From an uncultured Bacilli bacterium (GTDB taxonomy: Bacteria > Bacillota_I > Bacilli_A > RF39 > UBA660): DNA of 38,675 nucleotides. The stretch lies in assembly GCA_947628965.1 (NCBI GenBank), contig CANRBV010000009.1, forward strand, positions 1 to 38,675, given 5' to 3'. Every line of letters starts with the position of its first letter. The first letter of the stretch is position 1. Under the pieces are notes generated by a model that searched no databases, was not told where the DNA came from, and saw only the letters and a program-made list of their open reading frames with translations. Position numbers and translations under genes: made by a program. This document shows positions 16,835 through 24,190 of this stretch, piece after piece.

Positions 16835-17944
16835 TTATCTTATTGTATATGGATTATTATAACTTCCATCACCACTAGCAAATAATACATCACTTCTTAA
16901 AGAAACAACAAAACGATTTTGAGCAGTAATATTTGTATAAGAAGATTCAAGCACACCTTTTCGAGAAACATAAAAAGCATTATAAGTTGTAGCTACATCT
17001 CCAGTCATTGTCCACCATTTAAATTTATTATCTGCTAAATAATTATAATTTTGACATTCTTTACTAATGGTTGTAGTGCATAATCCATCTAAACTTGCGT
17101 TCATATAATCATATACTGGCAATAAACCAATATATTGCTTTTCAATTTTCTCATTACATTCTAAATTGCCATTTTTTGAAGTGCTTTCTTCTCCTCTTTT
17201 TCCTACACATAAATCAAATGTAGATAAATATGGCTCGTAGCTTTTAAAATTATTTTCATAAAAATTTATAATATTTGTATAAGCTCTACTTAATAAAAAA
17301 TTGTTAATTCCTTTTTGAGATTCTTTTTCAGTATTATAGCGATCATCCCATTCTTCTGTAATGTCTGCTTTTTCCGTAGTAACAATTAATTCTATCGTTC
17401 CCTCTTTACTAATTTTTACAATTCTCCATATACGATCAGCAAAACTTACATAATTATTTGGATTTTGGCCTCTAAAAACAAGTTCATTATTCATCTCATA
17501 TAAGCCATCTCCTGTTTGAGATATTTTATTATTCTTTTTAATAACATCCATAAATTTTTCGGTTTTAAAATTATTACATGTTAAATAGGTTTGATATTTA
17601 TAATTATTGTTTGCAACAAAGTCAACCAAAATATTTGCTGTACAAGAAGAATCCTTAACATATTTTTTAAGTTCTTTTATATATTTATTAGTAATTAATG
17701 TATCAGCACTTACGACTATTGTAGGATTAGACTCTGTTGGAAACTCATTAGGATTATCCGTTAAATAACTACGTGTAGCATCTTCTAACTTTTCCTCTAA
17801 TTTTTCGTAAGAAATTTTAACACCTACAAACTTTACAGCTATTGAAATTGTTAAAATAATAAGTAGCATTACAAAAACAACACTTCCAAATAAAATTAGT
17901 TTTTGTTTTTTATTATCATCTATTTTCTTTATCTTCTCTTTCAT
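16835..17944 (-). CDS. Membrane-anchored surface protein of the T4SS/Tad locus
   Basis: This 369-residue protein has a Lys-rich start, one membrane helix (about 16-38), then a helical stalk and an extracellular domain. The domain opens with FRGQNPNNYVSFADRIWRIV and closes with VVSLRSDVLFASGDGSYNNPY. I associate this pair of motifs with a family of uncharacterised exported Bacillota proteins (DUF6273-like). The N-terminal helix plus stalk resembles a minor-pilin layout. Several cysteines lie in the outer domain. It has its own promoter. A display or adhesion function is possible but not shown by the sequence. Confidence 0.65.
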   Translation of the reverse strand: MKEKIKKIDDNKKQKLILFGSVVFVMLLIILTISIAVKFVGVKISYEKLEEKLEDATRSYLTDNPNEFPTESNPTIVVSADTLITNKYIKELKKYVKDSSCTANILVDFVANNNYKYQTYLTCNNFKTEKFMDVIKKNNKISQTGDGLYEMNNELVFRGQNPNNYVSFADRIWRIVKISKEGTIELIVTTEKADITEEWDDRYNTEKESQKGINNFLLSRAYTNIINFYENNFKSYEPYLSTFDLCVGKRGEESTSKNGNLECNEKIEKQYIGLLPVYDYMNASLDGLCTTTISKECQNYNYLADNKFKWWTMTGDVATTYNAFYVSRKGVLESSYTNITAQNRFVVSLRSDVLFASGDGSYNNPYTIR

Positions 17945-17965
17945 CTATGAATCACCATAATTAAA

Positions 17966-17994
17966 ATTATACACTATGACAAATAAAAAAGCAA
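17966..17994 (-). promoter_or_regulatory. Promoter of the gene at 16835-17944, nested in a terminator
   Basis: TTGCTT (17989-17994) and TATAAT (17966-17971) are separated by 17 bp. The -35 is the 3' arm of the terminator of the upstream VirB2-like gene. Confidence 0.7.
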
Positions 17995-18008
17995 TTTTTA
18001 CATTGCTT
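17985..18008 (-). terminator. Terminator of the isolated VirB2-like gene
   Basis: AAGCAAT (17989-17995) pairs with ATTGCTT (18002-18008), followed by six T on the minus strand. Confidence 0.8.
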
Positions 18009-18010
18009 AA

Positions 18011-18397
18011 TTATTCAGCATCACCTTTCCAAGCATCTTCTGCAGGGCAATCACCACTTGTAGGACTCGTTATACATTTTCTACAAACATCGTAATCAGC
18101 AGATATGTCCTCGTTACTGCTAAAATCGGTAACCAATCCAATTATAAATGTAACAATGGTAGGCAATAAGAATATAACTATTGCAGCAATAGCTCTTTTA
18201 ACTAAAGATGTCGTTGCTTTTTTTATTTCATCATCTTTACTTGCAATTACGGCTTTTCCTAAATCCATAACACCAAATATAATTAATAAAATAGGAATTA
18301 CTATTTTAAACACTAATAAAACATATCCTATTATTTGCCAAATATTCGCAGTTTTAGTACAAAAATTAATAGCATCCAACGTTAAATATAAATCCAT
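18011..18397 (-). CDS. VirB2-like subunit, transcribed as a single gene
   Basis: This 128-residue protein has two membrane helices (about 18-46 and 62-90) with the shared core KIVIPILLIIFGVMDLGKA, then KDDEIKKATTSLVKRA, then IFLLPTIVTF. There is no separate signal peptide. The C-terminal tail is acidic with three cysteines (CRKCITSPTSGDC). It is the smallest and simplest of three paralogues. It alone is bounded by a terminator on each side and has the best promoter of the region (TTGACA-17-TAAAAT). Separate strong expression suits an abundant structural subunit, so it may be the main T4SS pilin-like protein. That role is inference. Confidence 0.7.
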   Translation of the reverse strand: MDLYLTLDAINFCTKTANIWQIIGYVLLVFKIVIPILLIIFGVMDLGKAVIASKDDEIKKATTSLVKRAIAAIVIFLLPTIVTFIIGLVTDFSSNEDISADYDVCRKCITSPTSGDCPAEDAWKGDAE

Positions 18398-18431
18398 AAT
18401 TTATACCTCTTCTCTTTCTAATTCTATATTC

Positions 18432-18460
18432 ATTTTACTGGTTATTTTATTTAATGTCAA
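18432..18460 (-). promoter_or_regulatory. Strong promoter of the isolated VirB2-like gene
   Basis: A perfect -35, TTGACA (18455-18460), a 17-bp spacer and TAAAAT (18432-18437) lie on the minus strand. The start codon is 35 bp further on. Confidence 0.85.
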
Positions 18461-18461
18461 G

Positions 18462-18476
18462 TTTTACAATGTAAAA
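18462..18476. promoter_or_regulatory. Palindrome next to the -35 (operator candidate)
   Basis: TTTTACA-A-TGTAAAA is a perfect 15-nt palindrome immediately upstream of the -35 box, a position used by activators or repressors. Confidence 0.4.
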
Positions 18477-18510
18477 TATGTAAATTTTGTCAATCATTTT
18501 ATTCGATTAT

Positions 18511-18538
18511 CAAAAAATACTTTCCTTTAAGAAAGTAT
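18511..18538 (-). terminator. Terminator at the end of the Tad operon
   Basis: ATACTTTC (18517-18524) pairs with GAAAGTAT (18531-18538), followed by six T on the minus strand, directly after the TadZ-like gene. Confidence 0.88.
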
Positions 18539-18539
18539 C

Positions 18540-19535
18540 CTATGATTTAAATATATTGAACAATTTACTATTCTTTGTTTCAGTTTCATTTGATTCTTCA
18601 AAACGAACAAAACCTAATTTAACTAAAAGTTCTTCCAATTCTTTATGATTATCCAATTTATCATCTAAATAAGGAATATTAAAGAAAACTTTGCTTTTTG
18701 ATTCATATTCAAAATCTTTAACATCTCTTTGATTAAGAATACTTCTATTTAATATTATTTTTTTATCACGCAACTTTTCAAATGTTCTTTTATCCTTACG
18801 AATTAACTTATTTAATTTAATTAAACCTGGTTCAATTAAATAGAGAACTTCTGTACAAGAACTAATACTTCCACGATCATTTAAATCAACTAAAATTACT
18901 TCGGCTTCACTATTGGTAGCAATAAAAGATGGTAAATCCAAACTTGAAGTGCTTCGTAACGTTTTATCATTAAAATAGATAAAATCATGTTCATCCACTT
19001 CCACTGCAATAACATTATATTTTTTAGCAAGTTCTTTTTTTAATAAATATGTTAAAGTAGTAGATCCTGCATGATTGGTGACATTTTTTATACCAATAAC
19101 GCGTAAACCTAATTTATTGTAATCTCCACCTTCATCACTAGAAGTATTTATCGTATTTAATTGATGATATTGTGCTACATCCTTATATGAATTAGGATTA
19201 TTGATTAAAAATTTAATTGCATCGATATTTCTTGTAAAATTATAAATTCCCATAGAAATTAATGAAGATAAAAATTTTGGAGAGTTTACAACTTCTGAAT
19301 CATCTAATAAAAGAATAATATTACTAACATCCATACTCACAGATAAATTTTGTAGAGTTGTAATATCTTGATAATTTTTAAGAGCGGTAATATCTAATAT
19401 CATTTTATTATAATAAAAGTTTGTAAACTGATTGACTAAGTCTTCAACTTCAAACTCTCCATTAATATTTTTAATGATATCAATATCCAAAGTAGCTAGT
19501 AAGGATTGATATTTATTTGACACTATAACATTCAC
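18540..19535 (-). CDS. TadZ/CpaE-like MinD-superfamily protein
   Basis: TadZ/CpaE proteins mark the pole or site of Tad assembly. They pair an N-terminal receiver-like domain with an atypical MinD/ParA-type domain. This 331-residue protein fits. Residues about 1-125 are receiver-like, and from about 143 a MinD-like fold begins (VIGIKNVTNHAGSTTL, then ELAKKYNVIAVEVDE, then VILVDLNDRGS). The P-loop is degenerate: where Walker A normally has GKT/GKS there is GST, with no lysine. ATP hydrolysis is therefore doubtful and a structural role more likely. It is the last gene of the Tad unit and is followed by a terminator. Confidence 0.7.
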   Translation of the reverse strand: MNVIVSNKYQSLLATLDIDIIKNINGEFEVEDLVNQFTNFYYNKMILDITALKNYQDITTLQNLSVSMDVSNIILLLDDSEVVNSPKFLSSLISMGIYNFTRNIDAIKFLINNPNSYKDVAQYHQLNTINTSSDEGGDYNKLGLRVIGIKNVTNHAGSTTLTYLLKKELAKKYNVIAVEVDEHDFIYFNDKTLRSTSSLDLPSFIATNSEAEVILVDLNDRGSISSCTEVLYLIEPGLIKLNKLIRKDKRTFEKLRDKKIILNRSILNQRDVKDFEYESKSKVFFNIPYLDDKLDNHKELEELLVKLGFVRFEESNETETKNSKLFNIFKS

Positions 19536-19551
19536 TTTTTATTCCTCCTTT

Positions 19552-20037
19552 TTAATAAGATTGTAATTTATCAGCAGGATTTGTAATATTTTTGGTAGAA
19601 CCATTTACATCAAACTTAAATATATCTCCTAAAACTGGTAAATTAAAATAAAAGAATATATTCACCTTATAATAATAATTATTTTTATTATTTGAAATAG
19701 GAGAATGTACTTTTGTAACACAATAATAATATTCACTTTTATCATTTTTCGTCACGAGTGTTAAAGCTTGACTATTTAAATCTCTAACACCATAACTATT
19801 TTCAGGACAACCATGGGTTACAAAGTAAGCATTACTTTTCAAATAATTATTAATGATACCAATACTACCATTATCACCACTCGTCATTCCTTCGCGCTTT
19901 TCGATGATAGTTAATAATTCATTTTTTACTTTAAAAGCTTTTGTATAATTTAAAGATAAAGCTAGAAAAGCTACAAATATTAAAATAAATAGAATAACCA
20001 ATTGCGTTAACCAAATACCACCAATACCTTCTCTCAT
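19552..20037 (-). CDS. TadE-like pseudopilin
   Basis: This 161-residue protein starts MREGIGG, followed by one membrane helix (about 8-28) and an extracellular domain with two cysteines (HGCPENSYG and YYYCVTKV). The helix at the very N-terminus with a short charged lead is the TadE/TadF minor-pilin layout. It is a paralogue of the next gene (20034-20513), with matching CP and FYxLPxxxxxFxF elements. The two overlap by 4 bp (ATGA). It is probably a minor subunit that starts or caps the Tad fibre. Confidence 0.72.
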   Translation of the reverse strand: MREGIGGIWLTQLVILFILIFVAFLALSLNYTKAFKVKNELLTIIEKREGMTSGDNGSIGIINNYLKSNAYFVTHGCPENSYGVRDLNSQALTLVTKNDKSEYYYCVTKVHSPISNNKNNYYYKVNIFFYFNLPVLGDIFKFDVNGSTKNITNPADKLQSY

Positions 20038-20513
20038 ATTCCCACCTCATTCGAATGACTTATTATTTTAGTATCTCCAGAGACTCTAAAGTTAAATACA
20101 TTGTTAAATATTGGTAAATCCAATTGATAAAAAACAACTACTTGATAATACATCATACTTGGCAATTCGCTATTTCCACCAACTTCTACTGCTTTTAAAC
20201 AAAATGCAGGATTACGATTATTAATCTTTCCCTCTCTATCAAAGCCTTGGTAATTATCTCCATTTCCTACTTTAGGACAAGTTCCCGTTGTTCTATAGGA
20301 AGTATTTTTTAAGTATTCAACAATTTTTTTAATTGCAGGATCTTCAGGATTATTTAAATCCACTCCCTCTTCTCTTTCAATTGTATTTATAATTGCATCT
20401 TTAACATTAAATGCCTTGGAATGATTAATTGACATACACATATAACCTGTAAAAAGTAATATAAAAAAGATAACAATTTGAAAAATCCATGTTCCACCTA
20501 TCGCTTCTCTCAT
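20034..20513 (-). CDS. TadE-like pseudopilin, paralogue
   Basis: This 159-residue protein starts MREAIGG, has one membrane helix (about 9-28) and a KAFNVKDAI segment like KAFKVKNEL in its neighbour. Two cysteines sit at matching places (GTCPKVGN and FCLKAVEV). The C-terminus (YQLDLPIFNNVFNFRVSG) matches FYFNLPVLGDIFKFDVNG of the paralogue. A tandem duplication produced the pair. A minor pilin role is inferred from topology and context. Confidence 0.72.
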   Translation of the reverse strand: MREAIGGTWIFQIVIFFILLFTGYMCMSINHSKAFNVKDAIINTIEREEGVDLNNPEDPAIKKIVEYLKNTSYRTTGTCPKVGNGDNYQGFDREGKINNRNPAFCLKAVEVGGNSELPSMMYYQVVVFYQLDLPIFNNVFNFRVSGDTKIISHSNEVGI

Positions 20514-20526
20514 ACTATCACCTCAA

Positions 20527-20766
20527 TTAACCTTTCCAAGGGCATTGGAAATCTGCGCCTTGCTTTTTTCCATTTACATAATATTCACATGTAACATGAC
20601 CATTATTTAACGTTTTTTTATCACAAATAGCATCACTACACTTATTATTTGCAATAAATGTACTTCTAATGCTTGGCCACAAAACAGCAAAGAAAAAGAC
20701 CGATAGGATTCCTACCGCCAATACAACTACTACTGTCATATTTAGTTCACCTGTGGCCTCTTTCAT
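20527..20766 (-). CDS. Small Flp-like pilin
   Basis: This 79-residue protein begins MKEATGELNMTVV, identical over 13 residues to the next gene, followed by a hydrophobic helix to about residue 35. A small hydrophilic domain follows with four cysteines that probably form two disulfides. Size, single N-terminal helix, tandem copies and position beside TadB/C/CpaF fit Flp-type pilins. The usual glycine/glutamate cleavage motif is unusual here: the lead before G6 is only six residues. Whether it is cleaved is unknown. Confidence 0.68.
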   Translation of the reverse strand: MKEATGELNMTVVVVLAVGILSVFFFAVLWPSIRSTFIANNKCSDAICDKKTLNNGHVTCEYYVNGKKQGADFQCPWKG

Positions 20767-20794
20767 ATTCTTAACTCCTTATTTTATCTGTTTG

Positions 20795-21058
20795 TTATCC
20801 GTTGCTTATTGTATTACCTTTTTCGTTATTTGGACAAGTTACTGTATCTGTAGTTACTCCGTCTTCTTTTAAGTATGTACATGTACAAGTTCCACCAGAA
20901 GCAGGGCAATTACAATCAATAACATTAGCACATTTTGTACTATTTAAAATATTTGTTTTAATACCTGGCCAAATAAATGCATAGAAGAATGCAGCTACTG
21001 CTGCTATTGCTACTACAGTTACAACCGTCATATTTAATTCTCCAGTCGCTTCTTTCAT
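20795..21058 (-). CDS. Small Flp-like pilin, paralogue
   Basis: This 87-residue protein shares the MKEATGELNMTVV start and an alanine-rich helix ending FFYAFIWPGIK. The outer part has seven cysteines (CANVIDCNCP, GTCTCTY, VTCPN). GAGGAGG lies upstream at a good distance. With the gene at 20527 and the truncated copy at 21111 it forms a tandem pilin family. The different cysteine patterns suggest diverging subunits, not redundant copies. The promoter at 21278-21306 would drive this group. Confidence 0.68.
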   Translation of the reverse strand: MKEATGELNMTVVTVVAIAAVAAFFYAFIWPGIKTNILNSTKCANVIDCNCPASGGTCTCTYLKEDGVTTDTVTCPNNEKGNTISNG

Positions 21059-21249
21059 TTTATAAATTCCTCCTCTTTTTATTGAGTAGGATTAGTAGCA
21101 GCAGTATGCTTTATTCTTCTAACTCAGCTTTATTCATGCATGTATTCATGCACTCAGTATCTTCATTGCATTGGACTTCACAAGTACTCTTTTGAATACT
21201 TGCTTTTACATTAGGCCAAATAAATGCATAGAAGAATGCAGCTACTGCT
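20967..21249. repeat. 36-bp exact direct repeat between pilin and truncated pilin
   Basis: The same 36 bases lie at 20967-21002 and 21214-21249, 247 bp apart. They encode AAFFYAFIWP and flanking bases in the intact and the truncated pilin. The repeat is long enough for recombination between the copies. Confidence 0.85.
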
Positions 21250-21257
21250 ACTTCCAA
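21111..21257 (-). pseudogene. 5'-truncated third pilin copy
   Basis: In frame from 21257 (TTG) to a stop at 21111, 48 codons read (L)EVAVAAFFYAFIWPNVK, then a Cys-rich domain with five cysteines, ending in ELEE. It matches the second half of the pilin helix and the outer domain but lacks the conserved MKEATGELN start; an in-frame stop lies just upstream. GAGGG lies five bases before the TTG, so a short product is conceivable. A truncated silent copy is more likely. It lies between a good promoter and the two intact pilins. Confidence 0.7.
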
Positions 21258-21277
21258 CCCTACCCTCTATTACTCTT

Positions 21278-21306
21278 AGTATAATCTTTTTTTTCTTATT
21301 TATCAA
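21278..21306 (-). promoter_or_regulatory. Promoter of the pilin group
   Basis: TTGATA (21301-21306) and TATACT (21278-21283) are separated by exactly 17 bp on the minus strand, in the gap after tadC. It would give the pilins extra transcription over the upstream assembly genes. Confidence 0.72.
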
Positions 21307-21322
21307 TATTTATAAATTCGTT

Positions 21323-22111
21323 TTACATACCCATTAACATTAATACTGCAAATATTAAGAGTATCATAACACCTAAACCAGTTGTAATTAACATACTCAT
21401 GGTTTTAGATTCCATTTTTTCAAGTCTTTCTTTATATCTTGTTTCACGTGCTTTTTGTTGTAAATTAGAAATCGTTTTAGAAAAAGCTAATAATTGATCT
21501 TGCTTATGTTCTTGTCTACCTAAACTTAAACGATATAAAAGACGCATCATACGCATGGAATCTCTTACAGGATATTGTTTTGCAAAATTAACATAAGGAT
21601 CAATTTTATCATTACCAGCATTTATTTCATTAATTAATTCTTGTAATCCCTCTCTAAATATTGGAGGTGCATCATTAATCGATTTTCCAATAGCTACTGG
21701 TACCGTGTAGTGTTGAATTAAAATTTCCAAACTCTTTAGATAGTGCGGTAACATAGAATTAATTTCATGTAAATGGGCTTTATAGTATTTTTTAATATTA
21801 AAATAATCTAATTTAAATACTAAATAACCACCTATAACACTAAATAATAAAGTTATATAATTTAATTTTGATATAAAACAAAAAACCAAAACAACAATTG
21901 TAATTAATCCATTACGAACTCTTTTATTGAATAGAATATCACCATTTGCGCCATCACCATATTTGGCACGAACGTAAAAGTCCCAATCATCTTCTTTTAA
22001 TTTACGAAAATAGACTTCATTATCAGCTATAAAACGATTTGCACTAATTCTACCTGTATAATTCATGATAAAAAGGAAAATAACACCAACAATTAATATT
22101 TCTATAGCCAT
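21323..22111 (-). CDS. TadC-like inner-membrane platform protein
   Basis: This 262-residue protein belongs to the GspF/TadB-TadC family that forms the membrane base of Tad pilus machines. A membrane helix lies at the start (about 2-18), a pair at about 68-103 and one at the end (about 238-260), with a cytoplasmic helical domain between. YKERLEKMESKTMSMLITTGLG before the last helix is typical of the family. It begins 3 nt after the TadB-like gene, so the two are translated together. Confidence 0.82.
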   Translation of the reverse strand: MAIEILIVGVIFLFIMNYTGRISANRFIADNEVYFRKLKEDDWDFYVRAKYGDGANGDILFNKRVRNGLITIVVLVFCFISKLNYITLLFSVIGGYLVFKLDYFNIKKYYKAHLHEINSMLPHYLKSLEILIQHYTVPVAIGKSINDAPPIFREGLQELINEINAGNDKIDPYVNFAKQYPVRDSMRMMRLLYRLSLGRQEHKQDQLLAFSKTISNLQQKARETRYKERLEKMESKTMSMLITTGLGVMILLIFAVLMLMGM

Positions 22112-22113
22112 AT

Positions 22114-23013
22114 CTATTCAACCCCCACATCTGCATTATAGTACTTCTCACCACTTAATAAGAAATAACTATTAATAATTATAATTGCATGAAGTATCAG
22201 TTGAACATACCATATATCTAAGAGTTCGATATAACTATCTGTTCCAAGTAAAAATTGCATTGCCATAACAAGTAAGAATAAGGCAAGTCCAAAGGTTATA
22301 AAACGTTTATGGAAGTTTTTACGATCCGCTTGATCACGATAAACACCTTCAACTAAAGCATCGATATCTTGACTCATATTTTCCAAAGCTTCTCCTGAAT
22401 CTTTAGCACCTTCTTTAGTAATTTGTAAGAACAATTGATTCATATTTTTTACCATATAGAAAGGATATTTTTCATTAAAGAATTCAATAGATTCATCAAT
22501 TGTACCATTTTGATAAGACATATCAATCATGGTTTTAACATCCTGTAAAACAGGATCTTCTAATATTCCTGAATCTCTTACTCCTTCTAGAGATTTAACA
22601 AAACTTTGTGTTGTTGTAAATTCCATAATAACATTGGTTGTATAAATTTGAATTTGTTCAAAGATAAATTCACTATATATTTTTTGATATCTTAAATAGG
22701 CTAAATAAGGAATAAAAGCAACAGCAATTAAAGCATAAATAACTGTAATTACAACATTATAAAAATATAAGTAAGATATAACCCCTGCAACGCCCGCAAA
22801 TATGACAATTTGACTCGTATATTGTTTTGTCGTAAAGTCTTGTCCTAAAGATTTTACTTTTTCTCTTACCTCTTTATAACTATAAGGAGCAAACTTATCA
22901 TATGTATCTTTTACTTGTGTAATAAAGAAACGATACACATTTTCTCCATTATTTTGACGATAAGATACAACATATATTCCTATAATCCATAAAATAATTA
23001 ATTCCATTTTCAT
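22114..23013 (-). CDS. TadB-like inner-membrane platform protein
   Basis: This 299-residue GspF-family membrane protein pairs with TadC. The hydrophobic segments lie at about 4-18, 68-105, 233-253 and 266-288. Between them the cytoplasmic domain includes TTQSFVKSLEGVRDSG and a conserved acidic helical stretch (GEALENMSQDIDALVEG). It follows the CpaF gene by 10 bp. The order cpaF-tadB-tadC is the standard Tad order. Confidence 0.85.
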   Translation of the reverse strand: MKMELIILWIIGIYVVSYRQNNGENVYRFFITQVKDTYDKFAPYSYKEVREKVKSLGQDFTTKQYTSQIVIFAGVAGVISYLYFYNVVITVIYALIAVAFIPYLAYLRYQKIYSEFIFEQIQIYTTNVIMEFTTTQSFVKSLEGVRDSGILEDPVLQDVKTMIDMSYQNGTIDESIEFFNEKYPFYMVKNMNQLFLQITKEGAKDSGEALENMSQDIDALVEGVYRDQADRKNFHKRFITFGLALFLLVMAMQFLLGTDSYIELLDIWYVQLILHAIIIINSYFLLSGEKYYNADVGVE

Positions 23014-23023
23014 TTACTCCCTT

Positions 23024-24148
23024 CTATATCGTATCGACGGCTGTAGCCGTATTATTCGTAGGTGTTATATTTGATATAGTTTTAGTATTACTTCCTGTTC
23101 TAAATATATTTTCTGGAAGTAATACCCCTTGGATAGATAAGTAATCTTTTAAGTGTTGGGTTGGATTATTTAAAGTCATTTTTCCATCCATTGATTTTTG
23201 AAATATGGTATTTACTTGTGGTTTATTATCATCATCTACATAAAATTCACATATTTCCATAATTTCTCTTTGAAATCTTCCTAATTCTTTACTCATATAT
23301 CCTTTTACATAAACACCTATTTGAACATATCGATGAATTGTAGCTAAAAATTGTTCTACTTCTTGATTTGTCTCTAATAAACTATACATACGCATAGGTA
23401 TAGAAGAAGCTTTATCCGAGTGGATTGTTGACAAGATATGATGTCCAGAAGAAATTGAGTTACGAACTGCCAAAACAGCTTCTGCACTACGCACCTCAGA
23501 CAATAGAATCCATATTGGGTTTTGTCTCATACAAGTTACCAAAACATCGGTATAAGAAGCAATATTATTCGTTTTCATAGCTACAATATCTCGATGTGGA
23601 AAGATTCGATCTAAGTGAAGTTCCAAAGTATCCTCAATTGTAATAATTTTTTCATCCTCTTTTGTTGTACTTGCCAAGTATTTAACAAGTTCTGTTTTAC
23701 CTGAACCAGTCTCACCACTTACAATAATATTGGCATGCCCTTGAACACATTGTAATAAAAAATCTAATAAATCTTCTGAAACATATTTTTCGTTAATTAA
23801 TTTTTCTCTGTTCAATCGAATTTTTGAAGGAGTTTTACGGATTAAACAAGCTATACCATTTGTAGCAATTGAATCATGAATGAAATTCAAACGAAGTTCT
23901 GTAGACTCAGCATCCAAAAAAGGATGTGCCATATTAAAGGTTTTACCCATAACATTTGAACATTGAAAAGCTAGTTTTTCCATAAGAGCATTATTAATTT
24001 CAGGGCGTTCTACTTTGAATACACCACGAGAAAGTGTCTTTAACCAAACTTGTCCACCATTACTATAAGAAATATCGGTAACATCATCAATTCGCAAAAA
24101 TTCTTCTAATGGTCCAAAATCTAATTGCGAAAATATCGCATCATCCAT
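23024..24148 (-). CDS. CpaF/TadA-type secretion ATPase
   Basis: This cytoplasmic hexameric ATPase drives pilus assembly in Tad systems. The 374-residue protein has Walker A GETGSGKT at 145-152, the Asp box IEDT at 171-174, a Walker B-like strand WILLSEVR (213-220) with the conserved GEVR-type Glu/Arg, and the His box GHHILSTIHS (235-244). An N-terminal domain of about 90 residues precedes the core. The C-terminal 40 residues are Asn/Thr-rich and probably disordered. A VirB11 ATPase is absent from the locus, so this protein could serve both modules; that is speculation. Confidence 0.93.
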   Translation of the reverse strand: MDDAIFSQLDFGPLEEFLRIDDVTDISYSNGGQVWLKTLSRGVFKVERPEINNALMEKLAFQCSNVMGKTFNMAHPFLDAESTELRLNFIHDSIATNGIACLIRKTPSKIRLNREKLINEKYVSEDLLDFLLQCVQGHANIIVSGETGSGKTELVKYLASTTKEDEKIITIEDTLELHLDRIFPHRDIVAMKTNNIASYTDVLVTCMRQNPIWILLSEVRSAEAVLAVRNSISSGHHILSTIHSDKASSIPMRMYSLLETNQEVEQFLATIHRYVQIGVYVKGYMSKELGRFQREIMEICEFYVDDDNKPQVNTIFQKSMDGKMTLNNPTQHLKDYLSIQGVLLPENIFRTGSNTKTISNITPTNNTATAVDTI

Positions 24149-24190
24149 GCCTAGACACCTTCCTTCTTTTTATTCTTTTATAAACTTTTT

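Noticed and set aside
18105-18530. Plus-strand open frame across the isolated VirB2-like gene and its promoter
   Set aside because: It runs through a strong minus-strand promoter and terminator, has no ribosome site, and mirrors the gene on the other strand.
20977-21195. Plus-strand frame rich in Leu and Ser over the pilins
   Set aside because: It is the antisense of the alanine- and valine-rich pilin helix and its repeat.
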